Shown here in pieces: positions 34,272 through 43,378 of a stretch of DNA of 64,000 bases (positions are counted from its first letter, which is position 1; each line of letters begins with the position of its first letter). The stretch lies in contig JACTNB010000009.1 in assembly GCA_014584345.1 (NCBI GenBank), forward strand, positions 15,345 to 79,344, read 5' to 3'. A program made the translations under genes and the position numbers. A model generated the notes under the pieces. The model did no database searches. It saw only the letters and a list, made by a program, of their open reading frames with translations, and was not told the origin of the DNA. The stretch comes from Planctomycetota bacterium (lineage in GTDB: Bacteria; Planctomycetota; Planctomycetia; Planctomycetales; Planctomycetaceae).

Positions 34272-34312
34272 CGATACCCCGCAAATAGACCACGGAACTG
34301 GCGGCTTCTGGC

Positions 34313-34906
34313 TTAAACGGCTGGCTCCCCGGTGAAGTAGTCGGGGGCGGAACCGGCTTTCCATTTGATGTTGCACCCGATGCTCGGTCGCTGTTGTGGG
34401 GAAACGGCCTTGTTCGCCAGAACGGCATCGCAGGCCGCGCGGAGGTCCTGGCCGGTCACGGGCTTCCCGTTACCAGGGCGGCTGTCGTCGAACTGGCCCC
34501 GATAGACGAGCTTGCGATCGCGATCAAACAGAAAGAAATCGGGCGTGCAGGCCGCTCGGTACGCCTTGGCCGCGGCCTGAGTTTCATCGTACAGATACGG
34601 GAAGTTCCAGTTCGAAGCCCGCGCCATTTCGACCATCTTGTCCGGACTGTCGGCAGGATGGGTACTCACATCGTTGGAACTGATCGCAACCACCGTCAGC
34701 CCCTTCGACTGGTATTCGTCTGAAAAGGTGGCCAAGGCGTCTCGGAGATGAATGACGAATGGGCAATGGTTGCAGATAAACATCACCAGCAACGGTTGAT
34801 CGGCCGGCAGGTCCGCGAGCGAAATGGGTCTTCCGTCGATATTGACCAGGGAAAAATCGGGAGCGGGGCTTCCCAGCGGAAGCATCGTGGAGGCGGTCAT
34901 CACCAT
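34313..34906 (-). CDS. Thioredoxin-like AhpC/TSA-family protein
   Basis: A 197-residue protein from the ATG at 34906, preceded by GAGGAG six bases away. The thioredoxin-fold pattern is AIRL-free but clear: APDFSLVNIDGRPISLADLP, then LVMFICNHCPFVIHLRDALA with a C-N-H-C redox pair, VVAISSNDVSTHPADSP and CTPDFFLFDRDRKLVYRGQF. This matches the redoxin family found widely with the phrase CNHCPF. It probably reduces disulphides or peroxides in the cytoplasm, since there is no signal peptide. Partner unknown. Confidence 0.88.
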   Translation of the reverse strand: MVMTASTMLPLGSPAPDFSLVNIDGRPISLADLPADQPLLVMFICNHCPFVIHLRDALATFSDEYQSKGLTVVAISSNDVSTHPADSPDKMVEMARASNWNFPYLYDETQAAAKAYRAACTPDFFLFDRDRKLVYRGQFDDSRPGNGKPVTGQDLRAACDAVLANKAVSPQQRPSIGCNIKWKAGSAPDYFTGEPAV

Positions 34907-35042
34907 GGGAATCTCCTCGGAACTAACGGGGGTTCGATATGCCCGTGGGGATATAGGATGGGCCCGGGGGGATCCCCAGGCTTCCCCATGGCAGGCAGTT
35001 CTCCTGCCAGAATAACGGGTGTGCTCCCGCCAAGATAACAGA

Positions 35043-35543
35043 TCAACTGTATTTGGCAATCAGCGGCGCAATGATGGGGCGGGGGACAAACTGCTCCAGG
35101 CGATCGGCCACCGCAGACTTGCCCATCAATGCGATTTGCTTGATCAGCGAACTGGAAATGTGGGTGTAGCGTTCGCTGGCCATCAGAAAGACGGTTTCAA
35201 TTTCGGGTTCCAGGGCAAGATTGGCGAGCGTCATCGTGAATTCCGATTCGATATCGGAAAGGGTTCGCACGCCTCGCAGCATGATGGCCGCCTGTTGCTG
35301 GCGAATGAACTCCACCGTCAAGCCGCTGAAACTGCAGACCGAGACGTTGGGAAGATCGCCAACCACTTCGGTAATCAATTGTACCCGTTCCTCGGCCGTG
35401 AACAGCGGCTTTTTGTCGGGGTTGATCCCGATCGCCACCGTCAGCCGGCGGAAGATGCGGGCTCCGCGACGAATCACGTCTTCATGTCCCAGCGTGAGCG
35501 GATCAAAGCTCCCCACATACACTGCGTGTCCGGGGTCCAGCAT
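35043..35543 (-). CDS. coaD: Phosphopantetheine adenylyltransferase
   Basis: Adds AMP from ATP to 4'-phosphopantetheine, the next-to-last step of coenzyme A synthesis. The 166-residue protein has the nucleotidyltransferase motif AVYVGSFDPLTLGHEDVIRR, the substrate lysine region GINPDKKPLFTAEERV, LRGVRTLSDIESEFTMTLAN, and the C-terminal ISSSLIKQIA motif. All are standard for CoaD. Length is typical. It lies between the thioredoxin-like gene (about 140 bases downstream) and the divergent serpin gene. Confidence 0.96.
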   Translation of the reverse strand: MLDPGHAVYVGSFDPLTLGHEDVIRRGARIFRRLTVAIGINPDKKPLFTAEERVQLITEVVGDLPNVSVCSFSGLTVEFIRQQQAAIMLRGVRTLSDIESEFTMTLANLALEPEIETVFLMASERYTHISSSLIKQIALMGKSAVADRLEQFVPRPIIAPLIAKYS

Positions 35544-35819
35544 CGTGTTGTTTTCCTGTCTCGGGAGAAATTGGAGCAGCGATTCGCCTGCCCGAAATTC
35601 TGCAGTGCGGCGGTGACCCTGTCAATCGGTCGGCAAGGTTCCGGCCCGATTCTCGCGGCAAAGGCCCGCCGCATCCGGACAATCGCCCCGCCCCGCGTGC
35701 GGTTCGTTTCGAGCGGGCTATCCAAGCGATGGACGCGTCTTTTTGCAACACCCCTTGCCGATCAGGCATTCTCTGGAGAAAATAAGGGTAACCCCCTCAA
35801 TTCACGAAAGGACACTGTC

Positions 35820-37256
35820 ATGTCGCGAGCACGGTTGGCAATGGTCTGCTGTCTAATGTTTCTGAATAGTCTTACTGGCGAAACGCTACAGGCCAGGGAA
35901 CCGGTCGAAGAAGAGCCGGCGATTACGTATGTGGTCCTCCGCGAGACGGAATATTACCGGGATGGGCCTCAACAGGGGCGCCCGGCCGATGGGAAACTTC
36001 CAGCCGGGACCAAGGTACGCCTGATCGAACGGGCTGGCAGTTACGTGCGGATTCAAACTGGGCCGGATCAGGTAGTTTTCATCTCCGCTGCAAGCCTGAA
36101 ACTGGACCCTGACCTGGTGAAAAAAGTGACCACCCTTGCCGAGGGAGGCAACGCCTTCGCGCTCGATTTGTACGCCCACCTGCGGGAACAGGAGGGGAAT
36201 CTCTTTTTCTCTCCGGGAAGTATCTCCATGGCTTTGGCAATGACCTACGCCGGCGCCGCCGGGACGACCCGCGATGAAATGGCCCAGGTATTGCATTTCT
36301 CGGCCTCGGGGGAAGGGATTCACGAAGCGATGCGACTGCAACGCCTGCTCTGGGAGTCTCGGCAGGAGAAATCGGGCCTCCGCCTGAATGTCGCCAATAA
36401 ACTCTGGGGGCAGCAGAATTATCGTTTCTTGCCGGAGTACCTGAAACTCACGCGGGACATGTATGGAGCCGAACTGGCACTTCTGAATTTTGCCGACACT
36501 CAGCAGGCCAGCGAAGTGATCAACCAGTGGGTCGAAATGCAAACCGAACGCAAAATCACCAATTTGATTCCTCCCTCGGCTCTGAATGCCAACACACGGC
36601 TGGTGCTGACCAACGCCGTCTATTTTCATGGGCAATGGGCCGATCCCTTCAAGAAGGAGCGGACACGCGATGAAGACTTTTTTCTCGCGGCGAATCGCGC
36701 GATATCCGTCCCCTTGATGAACCGTCAGGCGGCGTACCGTTTTGCAGCGATCGATGGATTGAAACTGCTGGAGCTGCCCTATGCGGGAGGCGATTTTTCC
36801 ATGATCGTGCTGTTGCCCGACGAGATCGAGGGTTTGCCGAAGCTGGAATCGCAATTGAACAGCGAGGCATTGCAGCGCTGGACAAGTGCCCTGCGGAAAC
36901 GCGGCGATGTGCGGGTGACGCTCCCCCGATTTCGCACGACCAGGGAATTTCAATTGAATAACGCCCTGGCCGGACTGGGCATGTCGACCGCCTTCAATCC
37001 CGATCTGGCCGATTTTTCCGGCATGAACGGTAATCGCGAACTATTTATTTCCGCCGTGTTGCACAAGGCCTTCGTGGATGTGAACGAAGAAGGGACTGAA
37101 GCAGCCGCCGCAACGGGCGTGGTGGTCGGTGTCCGTTCGGCCCCTGCCGACGAACCCCCCGTGTTCCGTGCCGATCATCCGTTCCTGTTCCTGATTCGCG
37201 ACACACGCTCGGGAGTCATCCTGTTTTTGGGACGCGTGGTGAACCCTCTGGAGTAG
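35820..37256 (+). CDS. Exported serpin with predicted Arg at P1
   Basis: A 478-residue protein with a signal peptide (LAMVCCLMFLNSLTGETLQA), then an SH3-like domain (about 35-95, KLPAGTKVRLIERAGSYVRI), then a full serpin domain. Serpin blocks include NLFFSPGSISMALAMTYAGA, NKLWGQQNYRFLPEYL, TRLVLTNAVYFHGQWADPF, and the C-terminal DHPFLFLIRDTRSGVILFLG. The hinge GTEAAAATGVVVGVRSAPAD has the small residues of inhibitory serpins. Counting from the hinge Gly as P15 puts Arg439 at P1 and Ser at P1', which predicts inhibition of trypsin-like proteases. AAAGGA lies eight bases before the ATG. The SH3-like part may bind the cell wall or surface. Confidence 0.9.
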   Translation: MSRARLAMVCCLMFLNSLTGETLQAREPVEEEPAITYVVLRETEYYRDGPQQGRPADGKLPAGTKVRLIERAGSYVRIQTGPDQVVFISAASLKLDPDLVKKVTTLAEGGNAFALDLYAHLREQEGNLFFSPGSISMALAMTYAGAAGTTRDEMAQVLHFSASGEGIHEAMRLQRLLWESRQEKSGLRLNVANKLWGQQNYRFLPEYLKLTRDMYGAELALLNFADTQQASEVINQWVEMQTERKITNLIPPSALNANTRLVLTNAVYFHGQWADPFKKERTRDEDFFLAANRAISVPLMNRQAAYRFAAIDGLKLLELPYAGGDFSMIVLLPDEIEGLPKLESQLNSEALQRWTSALRKRGDVRVTLPRFRTTREFQLNNALAGLGMSTAFNPDLADFSGMNGNRELFISAVLHKAFVDVNEEGTEAAAATGVVVGVRSAPADEPPVFRADHPFLFLIRDTRSGVILFLGRVVNPLE

Positions 37257-37434
37257 TAAAGCCGCCCGTCTTCTCGCCTGGCAGTCCGTCGGCCGAAGCC
37301 TGAACCCGATGGTCCGCAGTCTCGGAATGCGTGCGGGAACCCTTTGACCGCGGTCACTGTCCGGCGTTAGAATCGGGGAGGGAGTATCACCGCAACGGGT
37401 GATCGCTGGTCGTCCATTCAAAACAGGGGAATCC

Positions 37435-39150
37435 GTGGCATTTTTGCGTGTTGTCCAGGGGGGGCGTCCGGGCGAACTTCACGAAATCGTTGCCGAACGG
37501 TTGGTGCTGGGGCGGCATCCCAGTTGTGAAGTGGTGCTTGACAACGCCGTGATCAGTCGGCAGCACGCCCGGCTGATTCGCCAGTCGGCGGGCTATGTAA
37601 TCGAGGATCTGGGAAGCCGCAACGGGACGTATGTCAATGGCAAGGCGATTTCCGGGACACAACTGATTCGTGATCGGGATCATATCCGCATCTGCGATTA
37701 CGTCTTGGAATATCTCGAACAACTGCCGCTGATCGATGAAATGCAGATGGACGATCGGTTGGGGGGAAGTTCCACCCGCGCCACCCGCACCTCGGCGTAT
37801 CAGCGTCACGAAACGCTTGATCTTCCCGAAGACAACCCCGATCTGGAATCGTCCTCGATCATCACCACGCTCAACGCGGCTGCCCGCGGGCAGCGGCTCG
37901 ATGTCCGCCCGGAAGTCAAGTTGCGGGCGGTCCTGGATCTGAGCCGGCAACTGAGCCAGACGGTCGACCTGCGGACCATGCTGAACCAGTCGCTGGGCTG
38001 CCTGTTTCAACTCTTTCCCCAGGCGGAGTACGGGATTGTCGTGCTGTGCGACGCGGATTTCAAACACGTGGAACTCAAGGTCGCGCGAAGCCGGTCGGGC
38101 GAAGGGGAGGAACACCTGGCAATCAGCCGCACGATATTGCAGCGGGCGCTGCAAAGTCACGAAGCCATTCTCAGCGAGGATCTGGCCGACGACACCCGCT
38201 TCCGCGACAGTCATTCCGCTTCGGCTCTGGAGATTCGTTCGATGATGTGCGCGCCGTTGAGCGGTGCCAATGACGAACCGTTTGGCGCGATTCAACTGAC
38301 CACGCGGAACCTCAAGAAAATCTTCACCCAGGACGATCTGGATCTCCTGGTGAGTGTGGCGGCACAGGCCGGTTTGGCTGTCGAGAATACCAGACTGCAC
38401 AGCGAAGCGATCCTGCGCAACGAAATGGAACGCGACCTCGAAGTGGCCACCCAGATTCAGCTCGGGTTTCTTCCGAACCGCACCCCCAGTTTTCCCGGTT
38501 ATGAATTCTGCCATTATTACAAGCCCGCGCAGCAGGTAGGCGGAGATTATTATGACTACATTCCCCTCCCGGATGGACGGTTGGCCGTTTCGGTCGGAGA
38601 TGTTTCGGGGAAGGGGGTTTCCGCGGCACTGCTGATGGCCCGGCTCTGTTCGTCGGTCCGCTTTCACCTGGTGGCACAGCCCTCGGTGGCGGAGGCCATG
38701 ACCGAACTGAATCGAGAGCTGATTAACAGCAGCATGGGATTTCGTTTCATTACCCTGGTCATTGCCGTGCTGGATTCGGGCAGTAATCGAGTCAGCCTCG
38801 TGAACGCGGGGCATTTACCGCCGCTCATCCATCAAGACGGCAGCAGCTATTTCCTGGAAGGGGACTATTCCGGTCTACCGCTCGGGATTGGTGAGGATAC
38901 CGTTTACGCGGAACAGGTACTGGAACTGGAAAGAGGGGCGGCGCTGCTGTTGTACACGGACGGCATCACGGAAACGGCTAATCCCGCGGACTCCCTGTAT
39001 GGTCGCGAACATCTGTTGGCGGCTCGCCCCCAGGCAAAATGCGACGCCGCGCAACTGGTAAACTTCATCCTTGAAGATGTAGACCGTTTCGCCGGCGAGG
39101 AGTACCAGCGCGACGATCGTTGTATCGTCGCGATCCACAAGCTCCCCTGA
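37435..39150 (+). CDS. FHA-GAF-SpoIIE protein phosphatase
   Basis: A 571-residue signalling protein. Residues 5-100 are an FHA phosphothreonine-binding domain (LVLGRHPSCEVVLDNAVISR, then GSRNGTYVNG). About 165-330 is a GAF domain. About 345-570 is a PP2C-like SpoIIE domain with IQLGFLPNRTPSFPGYEF, GGDYYDYIPL, VGDVSGKGVSAALLMAR, LVNAGHLPPLI and LLLYTDGITE. These enzymes remove phosphate from serine in anti-sigma-factor antagonists or other targets. The FHA domain suggests recruitment by Ser/Thr kinases such as the one at 30115. The GTG start at 37435 has GGGGA upstream; ATT at 37399 would add 12 residues. Confidence 0.92.
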   Translation: MAFLRVVQGGRPGELHEIVAERLVLGRHPSCEVVLDNAVISRQHARLIRQSAGYVIEDLGSRNGTYVNGKAISGTQLIRDRDHIRICDYVLEYLEQLPLIDEMQMDDRLGGSSTRATRTSAYQRHETLDLPEDNPDLESSSIITTLNAAARGQRLDVRPEVKLRAVLDLSRQLSQTVDLRTMLNQSLGCLFQLFPQAEYGIVVLCDADFKHVELKVARSRSGEGEEHLAISRTILQRALQSHEAILSEDLADDTRFRDSHSASALEIRSMMCAPLSGANDEPFGAIQLTTRNLKKIFTQDDLDLLVSVAAQAGLAVENTRLHSEAILRNEMERDLEVATQIQLGFLPNRTPSFPGYEFCHYYKPAQQVGGDYYDYIPLPDGRLAVSVGDVSGKGVSAALLMARLCSSVRFHLVAQPSVAEAMTELNRELINSSMGFRFITLVIAVLDSGSNRVSLVNAGHLPPLIHQDGSSYFLEGDYSGLPLGIGEDTVYAEQVLELERGAALLLYTDGITETANPADSLYGREHLLAARPQAKCDAAQLVNFILEDVDRFAGEEYQRDDRCIVAIHKLP

Positions 39151-39275
39151 GGGGGCACGCCTCTGCCGTTTCATCCGCTCCCGGGCGTTAGCTACTCAAA
39201 CAGGCTGGGACTGCCTATATTTGAACGCTGCAAGCACCCGAAACGATTCGGACCAATCACCTGGAGGATTCCTTC

Positions 39276-40817
39276 ATGAGCGTCTATCTCGGCATCGATA
39301 TTGGCACCAGTGGCACAAAAACCCTCGCCATGCGCGAAGATGGCGCGATTCTCGCCACCGCGAATTTCACCTATCCCCTGGCCAGTCCCCGTCCCGGCTG
39401 GTCGGAACAGAATCCCGAGGACTGGTGGACCGCCTCGGTGCAGGGGGTCCGCGCTGTACTGAAAGCCGGCAGAATCAAACCCGGGGAAGTCCGCGGCATC
39501 GGGTTGAGCGGCCAGATGCATGGCAGCGTGTTTCTGGATCGGCAGCATCAGGTCATACGCCCGGCCCTGTTGTGGAACGACCAGCGGACAGCGGCGGAAT
39601 GCGCGGAAATCGAACAGAGGGCGGGCGGACGCAAGAAACTGATCGGCCTGGTCGCCAATCCCGCGTTGACCGGGTTTACCGCACCGAAAATTCTCTGGCT
39701 GCGGAACCACGAACCTCGTAATTACCAGCAGGTTGCCAAGATTCTGCTGCCGAAGGACTTCGTAAGATTCCGGTTGACCGGCGAGTTTGCCACGGAGGTT
39801 TCCGATGCCTCCGGCACGCTGCTGCTGGATGTCGCCCGCAGACGCTGGAGTCAACCCTTGTTGAGTAAGTTGGAAATCGATCCTGCCCTGTTGCCGCTGA
39901 TGCATGAATCCGAGGATATCACAGGCGTGCTCTCCGAAAGAGTCTCTGCGGAACTGGGCTTGCCGGCGGGTATTCCCGTAGTGGGAGGTGGGGGCGATCA
40001 GGCTGCCTCCGCCATCGGGAATGGTATTGTCAAGAAGGGAGTGGTCTCCGCGACCATGGGAACGTCCGGTGTGGTTTTCGCGCATAGCGAGGAAATGCAG
40101 GTCGATCCCGCGGGACGGGTGCATACCTTCTGTCATGCGGTGCGCGGGGCATGGCATGTCATGGGCTGCGTGCTTTCCGCGGGCGGTTCGCTCCAGTGGT
40201 ATCGCAATCATCTGGCCGGACAGGAGGTCGAGCAAGCACGCAAGCAGAAGCTCGATCCCTATCAGTTACTCACCGAAGAGGCCGCCTCGGCTCCCGTCGG
40301 TTCCGAGGGCTTGTTCTTTCTTCCGTACCTCACCGGGGAGCGGACCCCCCATGCCGACCCCCACGCACGCGGGTGCTGGATTGGCCTGAGTCTGAGGCAT
40401 GGACGCGCCCACCTGATTCGCTCCGTCATGGAAGGGGCGACCTATGCCATGCGGGATACGCTGGAGATCATTCATGAAATGAACATTCCGGTTCAGCAGG
40501 CACGGTTGTCCGGGGGTGGGGCGCGGAGCGAGTTCTGGCGTCAGATGCAGGCCGATATCTACGGCAAGAAAGTTGTTACGATCAATGCGGAGGAAGGTCC
40601 GGCGTATGGCGTGGCGCTGCTGGCGGCAGCAGGGACCGGGGCTTACAAGAATGTTGTCGAAGCCTGCCAGAAAACGATTCGCGTTGTCACGGAAACGTCG
40701 CCGAACAAATCCGCCCAGAAAATCTATAACCGGCTCTATCCGCACTACGGCAAGCTCTATCACAGCCTGAAGGGCAATTTCCAGGAAATCGCCAAGGCCG
40801 TCGAGGACCTGTATTAA
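39276..40817 (+). CDS. xylB: Xylulokinase
   Basis: Phosphorylates D-xylulose to feed the pentose phosphate pathway. The 513-residue FGGY kinase begins YLGIDIGTSGTKTLAMREDG (phosphate-1 loop). It contains GLSGQMHGSVFLD with the family Met-His, ALLWNDQRTAAEC with the catalytic Asp region, PKDFVRFRLTGEFATEVSDA, VVGGGGDQAASAIG with the catalytic base Asp, and LSGGGARSEFWRQMQADIYG near the end. GGAGG lies nine bases before the ATG. No xylose isomerase or transporter is adjacent. Confidence 0.93.
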   Translation: MSVYLGIDIGTSGTKTLAMREDGAILATANFTYPLASPRPGWSEQNPEDWWTASVQGVRAVLKAGRIKPGEVRGIGLSGQMHGSVFLDRQHQVIRPALLWNDQRTAAECAEIEQRAGGRKKLIGLVANPALTGFTAPKILWLRNHEPRNYQQVAKILLPKDFVRFRLTGEFATEVSDASGTLLLDVARRRWSQPLLSKLEIDPALLPLMHESEDITGVLSERVSAELGLPAGIPVVGGGGDQAASAIGNGIVKKGVVSATMGTSGVVFAHSEEMQVDPAGRVHTFCHAVRGAWHVMGCVLSAGGSLQWYRNHLAGQEVEQARKQKLDPYQLLTEEAASAPVGSEGLFFLPYLTGERTPHADPHARGCWIGLSLRHGRAHLIRSVMEGATYAMRDTLEIIHEMNIPVQQARLSGGGARSEFWRQMQADIYGKKVVTINAEEGPAYGVALLAAAGTGAYKNVVEACQKTIRVVTETSPNKSAQKIYNRLYPHYGKLYHSLKGNFQEIAKAVEDLY

Positions 40818-40891
40818 CCCAGGTTCCCCTCGATCGGGGCAGGGGAATTCAACAACACGGCGATCCCCAGTGCCCGGGAAACCTCCCGGAT

Positions 40892-42190
40892 TCAGCGGGC
40901 TCCGCGAGGGCGAATCAGCCAGTAGATGACCAGACCACTCAACAACGTGCAGAGCGCCGCGGCGCTCTGCACGGGAGTGCGACTGGCCGCCAGGATGGCA
41001 ATCAGCAGCGTGGCCACGACATATACTAAGGCCGCCAAGCGAATCGTCCAGCGACTCCCCTCTCGCGCGCGGATCCAAAACAGGCTGGCCACTGTCAGCG
41101 CCGCCGACAGCGACAACGTGAACCCCAGATACGACAGCAACTGCTCCAGGCTTGAAATGAGAATCACCACAATGGCCAGCCCTGCCTGCAGCAGAATGGC
41201 TGCCCGCGGCGTGATCCGTTCAAAGCGAAAGCAGCCCGGCAGAAATCCATCGTCCGCCATTTTCGCGTACACGCGGGGACCGGTCATGATCATCACCGAA
41301 ACCGAGGTGAACAGCGAAATCAGCACCGTCCAGCGAATCATTTCCGCCAGCCAGTAGCCCCCCACGATTCGGGCAGCTATCAAAGCGACTTGTTCCTGGC
41401 CGGCAATGTCCCCTGCCAGCGGAGCGCGGACAAACACCGTATTCAAGAGCAGATAGAATACGCCGACCAGCATTGTGCCCAGCAACATCGCCCGGGGTAC
41501 ATTCCGTTCCGGCTGGCGGACTTCCCCCGCTATATAAACCGACGCATTGAAGCCGCAATAACTGAGCGAAATCCAGACCAGGCTCAGGCAGAATTTCGAC
41601 AACGAAAACGACTCCGACGCTTCGGGCCACTGCTCCTGCAGCCCAGGCCAACGCGCGGGATATGTCCATGCCGACATCGCCAGAAACACCAGCAATAATC
41701 CGAATTTGACGAGCACGACCCCATTTTGCACGCGGGCCCCCACCTGCACGTGGTACAGATGCAGCATCGTGGCTACCAGTACGGCCGCAATCGCCACACT
41801 CCCGCTCGGGAACCATGCATTCGTCCCGCTCAATCCCGAATAGGATTCCAGAGCCGTGGCGGCAAAGGCAATGGCTCCCGTGAAACCCGCCAGCAACGAC
41901 ACCATTCCCGCAAGAAAGCCGACCGCCGGATGGATTGTCCGCGATAAAAACAGATACTCACCCCCCGATTCACGGAAACGCCGCGCCAGTTCTCCATAAC
42001 CGATGGCCCCGCACAGCGCAATCACCCCCGCAATTCCCCAGGCCAGCAACACGAGCACGGGGTGCCCCAGATCACCCAGCGCAAAACCAGAGGTGGTAAA
42101 CACCCCGGCTCCCACCATGCTCGATATGACAATTCCCAGCGAGGAACTCAACCCCAGTGGGCGATTCGAGGCGGCTGGTTCGCCGCTCAT
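40892..42190 (-). CDS. APC-family amino-acid permease
   Basis: A 432-residue integral membrane protein with about twelve hydrophobic helices. The first helix carries the APC substrate motif in LGIVISSMVGAGVFTTSGFAL. GAIGYGELARRFRESGGEYL follows the usual GELA-type loop. SLSYCGFNASVYIAGEVRQPERNVPRAM is the loop with the conserved family signature before helix 6. Such carriers import or exchange amino acids or amines. The ATG overlaps the stop of the exported methyltransferase gene (ATGA), so the two are translationally coupled. Substrate unknown. Confidence 0.9.
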   Translation of the reverse strand: MSGEPAASNRPLGLSSSLGIVISSMVGAGVFTTSGFALGDLGHPVLVLLAWGIAGVIALCGAIGYGELARRFRESGGEYLFLSRTIHPAVGFLAGMVSLLAGFTGAIAFAATALESYSGLSGTNAWFPSGSVAIAAVLVATMLHLYHVQVGARVQNGVVLVKFGLLLVFLAMSAWTYPARWPGLQEQWPEASESFSLSKFCLSLVWISLSYCGFNASVYIAGEVRQPERNVPRAMLLGTMLVGVFYLLLNTVFVRAPLAGDIAGQEQVALIAARIVGGYWLAEMIRWTVLISLFTSVSVMIMTGPRVYAKMADDGFLPGCFRFERITPRAAILLQAGLAIVVILISSLEQLLSYLGFTLSLSAALTVASLFWIRAREGSRWTIRLAALVYVVATLLIAILAASRTPVQSAAALCTLLSGLVIYWLIRPRGAR

Positions 42191-42948
42191 TTCAGAGGCT
42201 TCCGGAACACGATAAGGTAATTTTCCTGAAACCCCTTGATTTTTCGTTCGCCGACAAATTCAAACCCAGCCTGTTGCACTTCCTGTTTCACGGTATGCTT
42301 ATCCGCCCGCACGTGCTCCATCAGCCATTCGCGGGTCACGCCGGGGATTTTCTCGAAATCGACCACGACGAATCGCCCCCCAGGTTTCAATGCGGAACGG
42401 ATCGAGTCGAGTGTCTTCTCGGGATATTCAAAATGATGATACACATCGCTGGTGAACACCAGATCCAGCAGGTCGGGCGGCAGACGGATTGTGTCTTCAT
42501 CGCATAACACGGGAGTAACATTCGCCTGGTGATGCCTGCGGGCCACGTCACGCAGGTGTTGAACGAAGGGAACCGCGATTTCCACGGCGAATACCCAACC
42601 CTCGGGGCCCACCTGGTCGGCAAACAAGGTTGCATACAATCCGGTCCCCGCCCCGACATCCGCCACCCGCATCCCAGGCTTCAAATCCAGGGCCGATAGC
42701 ACTTCGCTGCGAGCCGAAAAAACTTCCCGGCTTTCCACCTCAAACCGCTCGACCCACTCCTCGACCTTGAGTTCCGGGTCCAGAAAATTTTTGTTGATAC
42801 CCGGTCTGACACTTTCCTTGTTCTCCGGGACGGCGACCTCCGGGGGAGCCGTTGTTGCCTCCTGCGCTCGCACCGAAGCTCCCGCCAGAATTAGTATTAA
42901 TAGCCCCAGTATTCCGCCCCGTATTCCCTTGCCGATGGCTTGCAACAT
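42187..42948 (-). CDS. Exported SAM-dependent methyltransferase-like protein
   Basis: A 253-residue protein with a clear signal peptide (GILGLLILILAGASVRAQEA, cleavage expected after SVRA). After a linker comes a class I methyltransferase core: LKPGMRVADVGAGTGLYATL (motif I), VFAVEIAVPFVQHL, LLDLVFTSDVYHHFEYPEKT, LKPGGRFVVVDFEKIPG. The core appears complete. SAM is made in the cytoplasm, so an exported enzyme is hard to explain unless the fold has another role. It is coupled to the permease gene downstream. Confidence 0.8.
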   Translation of the reverse strand: MLQAIGKGIRGGILGLLILILAGASVRAQEATTAPPEVAVPENKESVRPGINKNFLDPELKVEEWVERFEVESREVFSARSEVLSALDLKPGMRVADVGAGTGLYATLFADQVGPEGWVFAVEIAVPFVQHLRDVARRHHQANVTPVLCDEDTIRLPPDLLDLVFTSDVYHHFEYPEKTLDSIRSALKPGGRFVVVDFEKIPGVTREWLMEHVRADKHTVKQEVQQAGFEFVGERKIKGFQENYLIVFRKPLK

Positions 42949-43378
42949 ATCCTCGCTCCGTTTTTCACCGAGTTATTCCCGCGCGTTTCCCGCAGCGTCC
43001 GCCGAGACACCACACGCTTTGATCAAACACGTTCAATTTGACAACTTATCCAAGGATTTCAACCTGGCCAGCCTTTCAGCATAGTGCCTTACACAGTAAG
43101 GCCTATCTCGAAAAAGTGTCCATAACCAGCAGCGCCCGACAGGAAGCGGGCCAGGTTGGAGCCGCTCGCGTCGTGTTGTACTCAACCCAGGTTGACTTTA
43201 TGCCGGGAGAGTGCTTTTCAAGAGGTAGCGTCTGCGTGCTTCGTTTCCTGATCGCCATGTTGATTTGCGCATTTATTGTGCCACGGCTCCCAATAAATCA
43301 ACGCGGTGACGGTCGCGGCTCGCTTGCTGGGGCATTTATGGAGAGGTGTACCCGCTGCAACACCGCGAAAAATCATAG
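42949..43378. other. Gene-free spacer with palindromic repeats
   Basis: It carries a perfect hairpin GCCTTAC-ACA-GTAAGGC at 43086-43102 and, at 43127-43152, a single diverged copy of the repeat arm that forms the 19031-19170 element (AGCGCCCGACAGGAAGCGGG). No convincing gene was seen. Confidence 0.6.
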
